Source: Argyresthia goedartella
Taxonomy: Eukaryota > Arthropoda > Insecta > Lepidoptera > Argyresthiidae
Assembly (NCBI GenBank): GCA_949825045.1
Contig: OX463829.1
Span: forward strand, 21,608,715 to 21,672,714
DNA: 64,000 nucleotides
Reading direction: 5' to 3'
The notes beneath the pieces were generated by a model, which was given only the letters and a program-made list of their open reading frames with translations, made no database searches and had not been told where the DNA came from. The position numbers and the translations under genes are program-made. This document shows positions 52,173-62,778 of the stretch, piece after piece; position 1 is the stretch's first letter; the number at the start of each line of letters is the position of its first letter.

Positions 52173-55100
52173 ATGCTTCTTCACTCAGTAGTTTTATTTG
52201 CAATTTCATTGTCTCCATTTGTCGAGGCCATGATAGCCACCTCATCATTGGCAAGATCTGCATTTGATTACCACAGGAAAATTGGTATTCCAAAAGCTGA
52301 CAGGGTTAGAATACTAGAGACACGGGTTTACACAAGTAAACAAAGGATTGTCGGTGGAAGCTTTACCACTGTTGCTGAAGTGCCGTACCAGGTATACCAT
52401 AGCATCCATCCTTTTAAAATTACTTAGGGTGAGGCCACACTATGCGGTGCGGTGCCGCTGCGGCGGGACGTGGGATTTGTATGGGCATACCCTCTCCTCC
52501 CCTTGCCTCCCCTCCCCTTCCACCCTGTCGCGCCCTGTTTCGTGCGGCTTGCGGCGCCGCACCGCATCGTGTTGGTCACCCTTATTGACATCGGTCGTCG
52601 CACGACTGGGTAAAGTTGTAGATGTACAGAAAACTAATGAGCCGGAAGTGTACACCTACAACTTTACCCAGTCGTACGTACCGATGTCAATTAGGGCAGC
52701 GCCTAGGATTATAGAACGTAACGTTTTCTGTTTCCATATTCTCGAATTCCTTCCAACATTGAATTTGATGCCATTGAATTTGACATTTGGAAGATATTCA
52801 CCAACTAGTCCTATTTTATATCTCTGACAGCATCCCGATACCATTCAAAATTATGTTTTTAAAGCTGTTCGTTCGCCAACTTCAATTTGACGTTTGACCA
52901 ATCTGAAGCCTTATCATCCAATTCTGACAACCAGGAACTTTGAACAATTTACCAACATCGCATAAGCCAGCAAAGTCGCAATAAAAGACAGGTCGTGTAG
53001 AGTGAAATAACCTTGTTGAGATCGGTCAATTTATCGAAAGCGATTAAAATTCCTAAATGGATTATATGGCTACAAAAAACGATTATTACACACGAGCTCT
53101 CGTTTAAAGCGACTGTGATTTGATTTGAATCGGGAACGTTGAAGCGATGAGGATGTCTATGTCGCAGTTGGTTGGTTAAATCAGACACTTAACTAACTCT
53201 CTAGACCGTTAATTAAATGCCGACATTTAACCAAGTCACAAGCATTTTGATTTAAATAAAGTATCGTCGAAAATGTTTAACAAACTGTCTTACCGAACGC
53301 CGGCGTGTTGGAAAACAATATGGCGTCACGACAACAGCTGATTTGTACAGCTCATATCAGGGCAAAAGAAGGGTAAAGGGGGTGAGCGAAGCGAAGCTCC
53401 TTTTATCATTCGTGTAGGTTGTACATGTAAGAACAACAAAATATACTTAAAACGTAAACTTAAGTACACATAAAAAATATTTATATTGTATATGTCTTTT
53501 TGCCTAGCAACGTTTAGACAACACGTTAAACGTTTCGTTCACTCACATGTCTGACGGAACTATAGTGACTTGGTTAAACGTCGGCATTTAATTAACGGTC
53601 TAAAGAGTTAGTTAAGTGTCTGATTTAACCAACTAACTGCGACATCTATATATTGAAGCGGTCCGGTGGCTGCGGTGGCTGTGGATATTAGGTCCGAAAA
53701 GGAAGATCTCCGCGCTCCTGGTTGCTACGCTTAGGGACTACTGGTCCGAAAGCTTATGCTCGGACGTTCTATGTATAGTCTCTCTTATGTGATGTAGGTT
53801 CTATTGTCAATTGTTTCTGCGATCCGTGATGACATCTAGTGACAATTTCTGTCAACAGTTGCGTGTGTTTCACATCCATCTTGTATGTTAGTATGTGGAA
53901 CACCTGATAGGTGACGCCACAATGTCATGTTATACAAAATCGAGCTACAAGACGAATATTTGACACGGGCTGTCACTAGCGATTGTGATTGGTGAATATC
54001 CTTCATACGTAATTTTCATAGGGATCAGGATCCATTTTAAAGATAGAAAATAAGGGGACAGATTTCAATTCAACATATCTCACAAAAAAAAATGTAGTTT
54101 TATTAATTTCAACGGATATTCCAGGCAGGTTTGCTCATCCGCATTGATGACACCTTGGTTTCTATGTGCGGTGGCAGTCTCATTTCCGACAAGCTCGTCG
54201 TCACAGCGGGACACTGCTACACAGACGGAGTCACCACGGCTCAGTCGTTCACTGTGGTCCTGGGATCTGATTTCATCTTCTTCGGCGGTCTAAGAATTGA
54301 CACTGAAGACATCGTGGCGCATCCGGAATGGAATGTCACTACAATTGCCAATGATGTTGCTGTGGTGCGAATTGAGACGGTCAAGATTACAGGTTTGTGG
54401 CTCATGCAAGTTTCTATGATTAGCTTGATTAGTAAACTAGAGAAGTCTTTCGTCTTCATCAAGAAATCCTCAAAAATTGTATCCTCTCAAGTTTTGTATC
54501 AACTGTAATATGATAATGTTTTGCAGATATCATTAAACCCATAGCTGTTTCTATTGAAATCGATAGTAATTATTTCGTTGGAGACGTCGGCATTGTATCT
54601 GGCTATGGATGGACTACAAAAGGTAATTATTTAGGAAACCTAAAAAACGTTGGACAGTACTTCAAAAAAGGTATTTTTAGGGTTCCGTACGATTGAAACG
54701 AAAAAATGGAACCATTTCAGGATCACTCATGTGTCTTTTCTAGGTGTTTATATTAAACGACCAAATTCTGAACGGATTAAGTTGAAATTTGTTACACTTA
54801 TGTGTTTATGTAACCCAAACACGAAGGAAATCCATTCCCCGCTTCCCCCCCAATTCTCCGAAACCACCAATCCTAAAATTTTAAAAAAAATACGTGATAT
54901 AGGTTTTTACTTAAATATTACAGGAAAAATTATGAAAAATGTGTGGTTTACATTGATGTGGACACAATGGGGGGCAAATCGGAACGGTTTGAAAAAATAC
55001 ATTTTACAAACCGTATCGTGTGACATGCATAATGAAATGGCTTGTTTCGAGGATCTCATATATATATAGGCAAGAAAGACCTTCCCCCCCCCCATCTTAT

Positions 55101-56083
55101 CTCCGAAACTACTGATACAAAAAAATGCAATATAGGTTTTTAATTAATCATTACAGGAACAGCGATTTAAAAAGGGGGGCACAATCTAATTCAATACCAC
55201 ATACAAACTTATAAATGCACCTGGTTGTAGACATGGAGTATGAAATCAGCAACGCTTATAATTTTGCTATTAACATTTTACTATCTCAACAACCCACGGC
55301 ATCATATGATGCCCATTTCCCGTCATAGGTTTTGAATTTTATTACTATGGCGTGAGGTTCAAAATCGCGATGCGTCATAACGGGGTTTGGTCGTGGTGAG
55401 GTCAACACACAGGAAAATTAAAGATACCTAATCCCTATGCAAGAAATTTGAATACCATTATGCGGTGGTACGGAACCCTTCGTGCGCGAGTCCGACGCGT
55501 ACTTGACCGTTTCTTAATTATATCTGCTAGCTCTATTTCTCTATCTAGCTCTATTTTCATTTAAGATGAAGTGGTAACAACTGAACAGCGGCTGAGTTGG
55601 GTCGAAGTTCCGGTGATCTCCATCACTGAGTGTCGCATGGTGTTCGAGTTCATACCTGATACAAACATCTGTAGCAGTGGTGAAAATGGCAGCAGTCCTT
55701 GTAATGGTGACTCTGGTGGGCCTCTCGCTGTAAGCGTCAATGGGACGAGAGTTTTGGTAAGAGGTGGAATGCAAATAAACAAAGACACAACCAATATGTT
55801 ATTTATCATCATAGACAGCTTATTTCCTTCCACTGCTTGGTAAGTATTTCCTCCTATTTCTGCCAATACATCCAGTCCTGTACTAATCGAATTCAGATCT
55901 TTTAGCCGATATTTGTGATATCTAATGTTGTTTTCCTATTTTGGTCTGACTTCTACCATATTCTACTATTATTCTCAGATTGGTGTGGTGTCATTTGGTA
56001 CGGACATGGGATGTGCGTCAGGTTTACCGGCTGCATACACAAGGATATCATCATATGTGCCATGGATAAAAGAGAATTCTTGA
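52173..56083 (+). CDS. Secreted chymotrypsin-like serine protease, five exons
   Basis: Exons: 52173-52391, 54125-54392, 54527-54622, 55566-55756 and 55979-56083 (219, 268, 96, 191 and 105 nt), each intron GT-AG. They give a 292-residue preproenzyme. Residues 1-19 are a signal peptide ([19 protein letters not shown]). A propeptide follows to R58, cut before IVGG (59-62) for activation. The catalytic triad is His103 (TAGHC, with Gly where Ala is usual), Asp150 (NDVAVV) and Ser244 (GDSGGPL). The pocket residue at chymotrypsin position 189 is Ser238, with Gly at 216 and Ala at 226, which favours chymotrypsin-like over trypsin-like specificity. The start YQAGLLI recalls brachyurin/collagenase-like insect proteases. 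It is likely a digestive or extracellular enzyme. No lesion is visible, so it looks functional. The start is chosen because it gives a full signal peptide. Confidence 0.9.
52427..52581. mobile_element. PIF/Harbinger-like MITE in protease intron 1
   Basis: This 155-bp GC-rich element begins GGGTGAGGCCACACTATGCG and ends in its imperfect complement (gcaccgcatcgtgttggtcaccc). TTA lies on both sides (52424-52426 and 52582-52584). A 3-bp T(T/A)A duplication and GGG ends fit PIF/Harbinger non-autonomous elements. It starts only 35 bp inside the intron. Confidence 0.7.
52583..52694. repeat. Fold-back repeat in protease intron 1
   Basis: Two arms of about 45 nt (52583-52627 and 52649-52694) are near complements. 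They share cgactgggtaaagttgta with its reverse, and 'gacatcggt' with 'accgatgtc'. The arm-to-arm gap is about 22 nt. It abuts the Harbinger-like MITE and may be part of a composite element. Confidence 0.75.
53147..53652. mobile_element. MITE with 80-bp inverted repeats in protease intron 1
   Basis: Long inverted arms (53160-53238 and 53565-53644) differ at only a few positions, for example 'tgtcgcagttggttggttaa' against 'tgtcgcagttagttggttaa'. The 8-mer ttgaagcg lies just outside at 53139-53146 and 53653-53660, suggesting an 8-bp target duplication (hAT-type). However, a dozen unpaired bases on the left make the exact end uncertain. The interior carries 'ggtgagcgaagcgaagctcc' and no gene. Confidence 0.75.
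54678..55516 (+). mobile_element. Lepidopteran ggttccgtac-type repeat in protease intron 3
   Basis: It starts 'agggttccgtacgattgaaa' and ends 'ggtggtacggaacccttcgt', 'gcgcgagtccgacgcgtact', 'tgaccgttt'. This places both characteristic ends of the family around about 840 bp of non-coding sequence, filling most of intron 3. The frame 54650-55069 lies inside it and is not a gene. Confidence 0.65.
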
Positions 56084-56093
56084 ATATGTTCAT

Positions 56094-56110
56094 AATAAAG
56101 GAAGAATAAA
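56094..56110 (+). terminator. Polyadenylation signals of the protease gene
   Basis: Two AATAAA hexamers (56094-56099 and 56105-56110) lie 11 and 22 nt after the stop codon, giving a very short 3' UTR. This is common for insect digestive proteases. Confidence 0.75.
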
Positions 56111-56224
56111 TTGGGTGTCTATAGAATATTTGTTTTGTATCCATCACCATAATATTCTATCATTGATGCTAAAAAAAACATAAAAGTGATTTTACGCTCG
56201 ATCAATCAAAGCTAACGGAAGTCA

Positions 56225-56800
56225 GGATTTAGACCAGGAATGTCAACCACCGACCATTAATACACTCTCGACCAGCTCAAACATGAGTTTCACCTTCCCA
56301 TCTACCTCGCATTTGTAGACTACAGAAAATTATTTGACAGTTTGACACACACATCTATTTTTAAAGCAGTCTTCAACCAAAAAATAAATTATTTTTATTC
56401 CGGCATTAATTAACGTATTATATGATAATAGTACAGCCGCTATCAAACTACAAAGCGCCGGCCCGTTCTTCTCAATTCACAATAGGGTGAAGCAAGGTGA
56501 TTCGCTTTCCCCAAAACCCTTCCTATGCACGTTAGAAGATATTTTTAGTAAAATTATACCGGTTGACAAACCTTCGCTTTGCCGACGACTTCGTATTATT
56601 TTGTCGTACTAAAGGAGGGCTACAGTCGATTTAACAATACCTAAGCGTGGCAAGCCTCGAGGTGGGACTGCAGATGAATATGTGAAAGACCAAGGTCATG
56701 ACAAAAAACACTGAGCATGCAGTGGACGTGGACGAGTCAAGATCCAAGAGTATGTCCAAAAATACATCAAATAGTGTAACGGCATTAAAGGCTAAGGTCG
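56225..56800 (+). pseudogene. RTE-clade LINE reverse transcriptase, decayed
   Basis: Patches in shifting frames: HLPIYLAFVDYRKLFDSL (RT block A, catalytic Asp), LQSAGPFFSIHNRVKQGDSL (block B), FALPTTS-like remains of the FADD region near 56575-56600, and LEVGLQMNM (about 56660). Frameshifts and stops abound, and it is clearly older than the RTE copy at 16606. The frame 56698-56880 is its continuation and not a gene. Confidence 0.7.
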
Positions 56801-57129
56801 AGTCACCGCTATCAGTAGCTATGATCGTCTATTCTATCTACCCCAAAAAGAGATGTCCCGATTCAGCTGTAAATTTGTAAGTTAAGAATGATAAGTCTGA
56901 ATTCCTCGTTCGTTGAGAAGTACGTTAGGCGAACAGAAGATTGGTTCAGGAAGTTACAGTTTCAAGTTAGACAGAGAAAGCATATATGCCCGCAAGCCGG
57001 TATTTCGCATCAGTTAGCGGTGTATTGCGCCAGATCGATCATTGTTGTATTTTGTGTGATGGTACCATTTATTTTTTGTATATATGGGCGCTTGGAACTT
57101 CTTTTAGTGGTCGACCACAATTTATAATA
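56801..57129. other. Non-coding stretch, no gene recognised
   Basis: No supportable frame. A minus-strand AATAAA (complement 'tttatt' at about 57068) could serve the gypsy 3' LTR if that LTR extends this far. Confidence 0.35.
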
Positions 57130-59325
57130 TTTGTTTGGGATATCGTATAGATATCCGTCGTAGTTTACGACGTGAGTACTCAATGATATTTCATGTGCTG
57201 GCTAGTAGCGGCTTGTGGTGGTTCCAATTATATATTTAGTTCACGGCAATAACGATCCGAATAGACCGGTTTACACAATTGCGATTTGATTTTCCGAAAT
57301 GGGTTTGAACTAGCGGTTACCTCAAAAGGTCCGTAACGTTTTGAAACCTTAACTCTCCGCAATTTGAGCTGGATGTTATCGAAACGTTGTCATTAGCGCT
57401 TTTGGAGATCTAACCCTCACCATAGCGAAGTGCATACTTCGGTAAATACCGATCTATGAACTTCACTGACCTCAGCACGTCCTCGACCGAGCCCAATCAT
57501 TAATATTTGACTCAGACTACACATAAGACCTCCAGCGAAATTTACATTTAATTTAAAAATGCAACTTGAATCCAAACCGACCCAAGGCAAAGCAAAACAA
57601 TCTACCCGGTCCTAAACAATGAACTTTAGACTGTAATTTGATCTCTTCGCGCGTCCCCGACAACACTCAAATGTCAAAATATCAACAGGATAGGTTATCT
57701 GTGTTGACACCGGTTTAACTTTGTTCTGAATTTGTTATTTCCATGCGCGGAACCTCATCGATCAAACAGTCTCCCTATGCCCTGCCAACCTAGGTTTAGC
57801 CGCAACTAAACTCCTGTCTAGCCTAGTCTAAAATCCTAGTGTTATACCACGTCCATTATCGACACCACTCGAAAATGGTTGAGTTTGATTTGACTGTGTT
57901 TGTATGTTTAATGACTGTGTGTGTGGGAATTTCAAAACTCGCTACTCGAAAGGAATGAGGAGAGGATTAGCCCGCGAATATCCTAAGAGCCCATCCAAGA
58001 ACCCTATGGTGAAGGAAAAAGGAATTTAGGGTCGCTCCAAGCCCAGACTCAGACTCAGATCAATTACCTACAAGTTCTAATCTAACGACCCAAGGATAGT
58101 TTTGGAATTTAGGGTAGGTTGATTTAAAAGATAGGACCTGAGGTATATCTCGGCGCTTCAGACACTCACGAAAATCCACTGTAACTCGCAATCACAATTC
58201 GTCCAGTTCAGACGCGTAAAACGGCAGACCGAACTGTTTAGAATTCCTGAAAGACGACTGTCACAGTAGCTTGACGCTGAGACTGAATGCTTTCCCTTCC
58301 CACGCGCTCGTATTTATAGACCCCACATGTCTGAAAAAAAATGGCGTCCTTTGCGAAACACGCGCTGCCCAAGCGAAAGCTTCTTATCTCTAACTACACA
58401 GGGTCTAATTTCAACCAAACATGCCATGCAGATCCGCCGTTCTACAAACTTTGTGTACGAATATTCACTATGATCAACCGTAGGTTATCACTCAAGTCAT
58501 TCGGTATTGCCGATACACAAAATCTGTTGATCGCTGACCATAAAAGCTTGTTGCGATTAATTAAGCCTACCCGACCGCTAGCGTCTTAGACAAAGATCAC
58601 TGGAATGATATTCAAACCCGTGATGTCAAACTCGCCACGTCGTACGAAACAAACGCAATTGTATATTTGCAGTCAACATAATAGCTTTCTCCGTATCGTT
58701 CCATAATAACCTTCCATTATTTAGTTATTCATAATTTATTCAGCGCGCAGCCAAATCGGCTCTGATCCCTACACATTTCGCAGGAATGCGCCAAAAAAAA
58801 ACCTGACCTGACCTTTGTTCCTGGAACCAAACACGCGCTCGGCTCATTGTTTTTGCCACCTTACCCTGAGCTACTCAAAGACCCAAACGTTAAATGAATC
58901 GACTCTTGTATTCAATGTGTGTAACTATACCGCGCGGCGATGGGCTAGCCCTCTGTCACACAAAATGAAGTATCAAATGTACTGACTCTTATGTACCATT
59001 ACAGCCCCCTCCCAGACCTTGAGACACTGTTTATCTCAGTTAAACATGGCGCAAGGATCTCATTACCACAATGCTAATCCATGCTTTGTCCATATCCACT
59101 CTATACGTACGAACATCTCTTGAGCTCTCTCCTGTCTTATCTTATTTATCTACCTTACTATACAACCTCGCACACCCACAACTTATCCTAATTCGTATTA
59201 CTATATATATATATATATATACTTTTTTTTTTTTTTTTTCTAAACCATGCAAGATCCTTAAATCTACAAAGTAGTTACTCAAATTTACAGCTTACAGCTT
59301 AATTATACAACTTTTATACACTATC
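57130..59325 (-). other. Probable 3' LTR and 3' untranslated part of the gypsy element
   Basis: This 2.2 kb lies downstream of the integrase frame on the minus strand, contains no gene, and holds a minus-strand core promoter (58284-58318), as an LTR would. A pure run of T on the plus strand (about 59222-59240; purines on the coding strand) could be the polypurine tract marking the LTR start, next to a (TA)n microsatellite. LTR ends cannot be fixed because the 5' LTR is outside the window. Confidence 0.45.
58284..58318 (-). promoter_or_regulatory. TATA box with initiator on the minus strand (likely LTR promoter)
   Basis: On the minus strand TATAAATA (complement of 58311-58318) is followed, about 34 nt from its first T, by an arthropod-type initiator TCAGT (complement of 58282-58286). 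The spacing is normal for a Pol II start. It points toward lower coordinates, as expected for U3-R in the 3' LTR of the gypsy element. Confidence 0.5.
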
Positions 59326-60112
59326 TTATTTATCTACGCCCTTATTCGTCCTCACATAATACCTAGCTATATTTATAGTACTGTAGTTACCCAATATCTC
59401 ATTTGAAACCGGATCTACTAAAGTATAACAGTTCGGATATACCACTGCCGAAATAACATAAGGTCCTTTATACAACAATGAAAATTTCCGCATGATTTTA
59501 TGTTCTTTATTTGAACGCACAAAAGTCTTAAGTTTCACATAATCACCTATACGATAGACTACTAACTTACGCCGTTTGTCTGCCTGTCGCTTACGTCGTT
59601 CACTAGAACTTTTAGAGTTTTCTATCGCTACATTCCGCACCTGTTCCGTATCTCGCACACTATGACCTAATAACCATTCATCGCCTAATTCCTTGTCAAT
59701 AGTTAACGGTTCCCGCCTACCAAACCCCAACTCATTAGGCGCAAAGCCTGTGCTTGTGTGTTCGATATTATTGTAGCAATTTTGAATGTCCGGTAACACG
59801 TCGACCCAACTTCGATTACTTTCGCCGCAATAAGTTCTAATTAGTCGACCTAGCTCGCGATTCACTCTTTCTACGCTATTAGAATTTGGACAATACACCG
59901 ACGTATGAGTGACCCGAATCCCTAGCTGTTTGAGACCAAATTCCCAAACTTTCGATATGAACTGTGGTCCTGAGTCCGTAATTATAGTTTCGATAGGTAT
60001 TTCCCTATGAAATCTCTTTGTACAAGCGAGCACGCTCCTACCTGTAGCTTTTCGCATTGGATACAATTTTATTACCTTACTGTACACGTCTTGAATCACA
60101 TATATATATATT
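59326..60112 (-). pseudogene. Gypsy integrase core and C-terminus
   Basis: The frame 60099-59326 carries VIQDVYSKVIKLYPMRKA, ETIITDSGPQFISKVWEF (second catalytic Asp) and NSNSVERVNRELGRLIRTY (catalytic Glu). A C-terminal part with KRRKLVVYRIGDYVKLKTF and LLYKGPYVISAVVYPNCY follows. The first catalytic Asp (FSDLYGPLP) lies upstream at about 60145-60120, in a different frame; the frame returns within a (TA)n tract at about 60100-60110, so microsatellite length change is the likely cause. Confidence 0.85.
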
Positions 60113-61446
60113 GATATCCGAATTTACCTACGGGCAATGGCCCATAAAGGTCCGAGAAAACTTTTTCACCCAACTTTTCCGCCAACACAAGGACCAACGG
60201 TATTGTTAGTACTTGGTTTGACCTTTTGACATATGTCACAACTTCTTATCACCGTGCTAATCACGCTACTCATATGAAGAAAATAATATATGTCCTTCAT
60301 CAGTGCTAATATTTTATATCTGCCGTAGTGACCTATTTCTTCATGTATGTGTAATATTAGTTCCTCCTGTAATGCCTCCGGAATTACTAACAACTGTACG
60401 TTCTGCTTCGGCACGTGAAAATATAACGTATCACCTACTAGCTTGTAAGTATCAAACCCTATCGTTTCCGTATACAACAACAATTCGATACAACCGCTAA
60501 TTCGATTTAACCGCTCATCTTCACTTTGTAATCTCGCAATGTCCCGTAAACTCGAAATAGCACTTGCGGTATTCGATGCCTGAAACCAGAATATTCCCGG
60601 CTGAACATTTATACTGTCATTCATACCTCCAGGTCCCGCTATTTGCCTGCTTAGCGTGTCGGCAATTTGATTATCAGTCCCTCGCACAAACTCTATGTTA
60701 TAATCGAATTGCTCTAAAAACATAACCCACCTAGTTACGCGTGCTCCCAATAAAGTCCACGACTTAATGAACGTCAAACTTTTGTGATCAGTTCTAATAA
60801 TAACTTTTTCTCCCCGCAAATATATCTCAAATCGCTTTAAAGTGTATATAACTGCATACATTTCCTGTTCGCTGACAGCCCATCTCGTCTGAGCTACCTT
60901 AAATGCCTGCGAACAAAACCCTATAATTAGTTCCTGCCCCAAATCATCTAATTTATAAACATAGCCCCCAATTCCTATAGCGCTGGCGTCGCATTGAACA
61001 TAATACGTCTTTCCCGCCAATGGCTGACTCAATATTATACTTTCTGAGAATTGTTTTTTTATCTCGTCAAAAGCACTCTGCACCTGCGCACTCCAAACGA
61101 ACTTGACTCCAGACCGTAATAAATTGTATAAGGGCTGTGTTAACGTTCCAAATTTTTTTATAAACCTCCGAAAGTAATTTATGAACCCCAAAAACGCCCT
61201 CAATTGGCTGACAGTTCTGGGTGACGGATATAATTTAAGTGTTTCAATTTTGTCCGGGTCCATCTGCAAACCTTGTGTAGACAAAATATGCCCCAATAAC
61301 TTGACTTTTTTTTGTGCGAACTCGCATTTTTTTAGTTTGCATGTGAAGCCCGCGTCTTTCAATTTACTCAGAACCGTGTCCACTTGAGACAAATGCTGAT
61401 CGAAATCACCCTCAGTTAAAATCGCCAAATCGTCAACAAAATTTAA
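60113..61446 (-). CDS. Gypsy pol, second part: RT palm, RNase H and HHCC domain
   Basis: Open from just after the TGA at 61449-61447 to 60166. It starts with the catalytic NFVDDLAIL box of RT, then LKKCEFAQKKVKLLGH, SQLRAFLGFINYFRRFI, and RNase H with YYVQCDASAIGIGGYVY, SEQEMYAVIYTLKRFEIY and IIRTDHKSLTF. The tether to integrase and the HHCC zinc domain (HIHEEIGHYGRYKILALMKD, CDICQKVK) follow. A TGA at 60168-60166 results from a one-base shift near 60180; the correct frame (GEKVFSDLYGPLPVGKFG) covers about 60170-60112. It would convert genomic RNA to DNA in the cytoplasm. Confidence 0.88.
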
Positions 61447-62778
61447 TCAATATGACCTAACCTCTGGCCCTAAGATTAAGTCCATCGCCCTCGAAAATGA
61501 ACCCACACTGGTTTTCAACCCCTTAGGTAAAACGTTGTAAACGTAACTTCTGCCTTGATATACAAAACCCGTGTATCGTTTAGATTCGTCTGATAATGGT
61601 ATAGAAAAATACGCATCTTTGATATCAATAACCCCTATGTAATTTATCCGACGACCCGATTGCAATATCTCACTCATTAAAGATGTAGTTTCAACTTCCC
61701 CAACCATTCCCGTGTTTAATCGTCGCGCATCGAGCAGTATACGAACCTCCCCTGACTTCTTAAGTGCACAAGTCAATGGACTGCTGAAATCCGTAGATTG
61801 CCTGCTAATAATACCTATCTGTTCCATTTCTTCCAAACGTTTTGTTACTTTATCGCGATATGCGAACGGTATGGGATAGCTTCGTTTTACGAAAGGCGTT
61901 TCATCTCTCATTTTTATCTCATGTATAAATTTATTTGTCCGACCTACCCTATGGCTAAACAACTCTGCATGTTTATTTAACACCGGCAATAACTTTGTTT
62001 TGTGTTCAACAGGTATTGATGTGTGATTCACATATTCCTCTATCATATTTCTACTGGTATCTTGGTTCTGTACTCCCATTGTACAACAGCAAGAATCCTG
62101 ATTAGGGCCAGTACCTAATGGTATTTCACACATCCGCCCGGCGCTTCGTATAATTAGCCTCTTATTACCCTCACACATTAAACTGGCTCGCGTCTGTTGT
62201 ATAAAATCAAACCCTAAAATTAAATCTTTAGGCACCCTTGTTAATACTAGCATTGGAGTATCGATAACGCATTCACCTATTGTTAATGGTAACGCGACTA
62301 ACTTATCAACCTTTTCTTTACTGACCCCAAACGCACCTGTGATTCTCAAACTTGGGATCGGTATTTCCGTCGGTTTTCCCAATTGCCTGCATACTTCATC
62401 GTACACTCTCCGACTAATTACACTGATTTCGCTCCCCGAATCAATCAAACTCCTTACAACAATATTCCCAATACGCACATCTATCTCAGGTAATGTCAAT
62501 GTAATACATAAATCGCGCCCACACTCAGTCGAATCGTCGTCTCTGAATATCGTATGTAAACGCCTGTCATTGCGATCTCTACAATTCGATATCGATTTTT
62601 CATCTAAACACACGGCATATCCGTGCGCTTTATGCGCTAATAATTGAATAAATTCATTCACACCCACGTTCGAATCCAAATTACACAGATCATACAATCT
62701 AGGCTCTCTTTCAATTTGATCGGCTGTCCATCCAAAACGTAATAAATATCTGAGCGCGAACGACCCGCGCGAGTCCAC
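61447..62778 (-). CDS. Gypsy pol, first part: protease and RT fingers
   Basis: The frame begins in the -1 register right at the gag stop (KLVDSRGSFALRYLLRFG), consistent with expression by frameshifting, so the GTG at 62778 need not be a start. The protease catalytic triplet is DSG in VVRSLIDSGSEISVIS (about residue 113), with ILGFDFIQQT later. RT begins at about residue 290: FVKRSYPIPFAYRDKV, GIISRQSTDFSSPL, VRILLDARRLN, the first catalytic Asp in YIGVIDIKDAYFSIPL, and YVYNVLPKGLKTSVGSFSRA. A single TGA (61449-61447) ends it a few codons before FVDD; the same frame continues afterwards. Otherwise it is clean. Confidence 0.9.
   Translation of the reverse strand: MDSRGSFALRYLLRFGWTADQIEREPRLYDLCNLDSNVGVNEFIQLLAHKAHGYAVCLDEKSISNCRDRNDRRLHTIFRDDDSTECGRDLCITLTLPEIDVRIGNIVVRSLIDSGSEISVISRRVYDEVCRQLGKPTEIPIPSLRITGAFGVSKEKVDKLVALPLTIGECVIDTPMLVLTRVPKDLILGFDFIQQTRASLMCEGNKRLIIRSAGRMCEIPLGTGPNQDSCCCTMGVQNQDTSRNMIEEYVNHTSIPVEHKTKLLPVLNKHAELFSHRVGRTNKFIHEIKMRDETPFVKRSYPIPFAYRDKVTKRLEEMEQIGIISRQSTDFSSPLTCALKKSGEVRILLDARRLNTGMVGEVETTSLMSEILQSGRRINYIGVIDIKDAYFSIPLSDESKRYTGFVYQGRSYVYNVLPKGLKTSVGSFSRAMDLILGPEVRSY

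Noticed and set aside
54650..55069. 139-codon frame within protease intron 3
   Set aside because: It lies in the inserted repeat, has no domain, and would break the well-supported exon chain.
59205..59240. (TA)n and poly-T tract as a functional terminator
   Set aside because: More simply a microsatellite plus a possible polypurine tract of the gypsy element; no evidence for termination.
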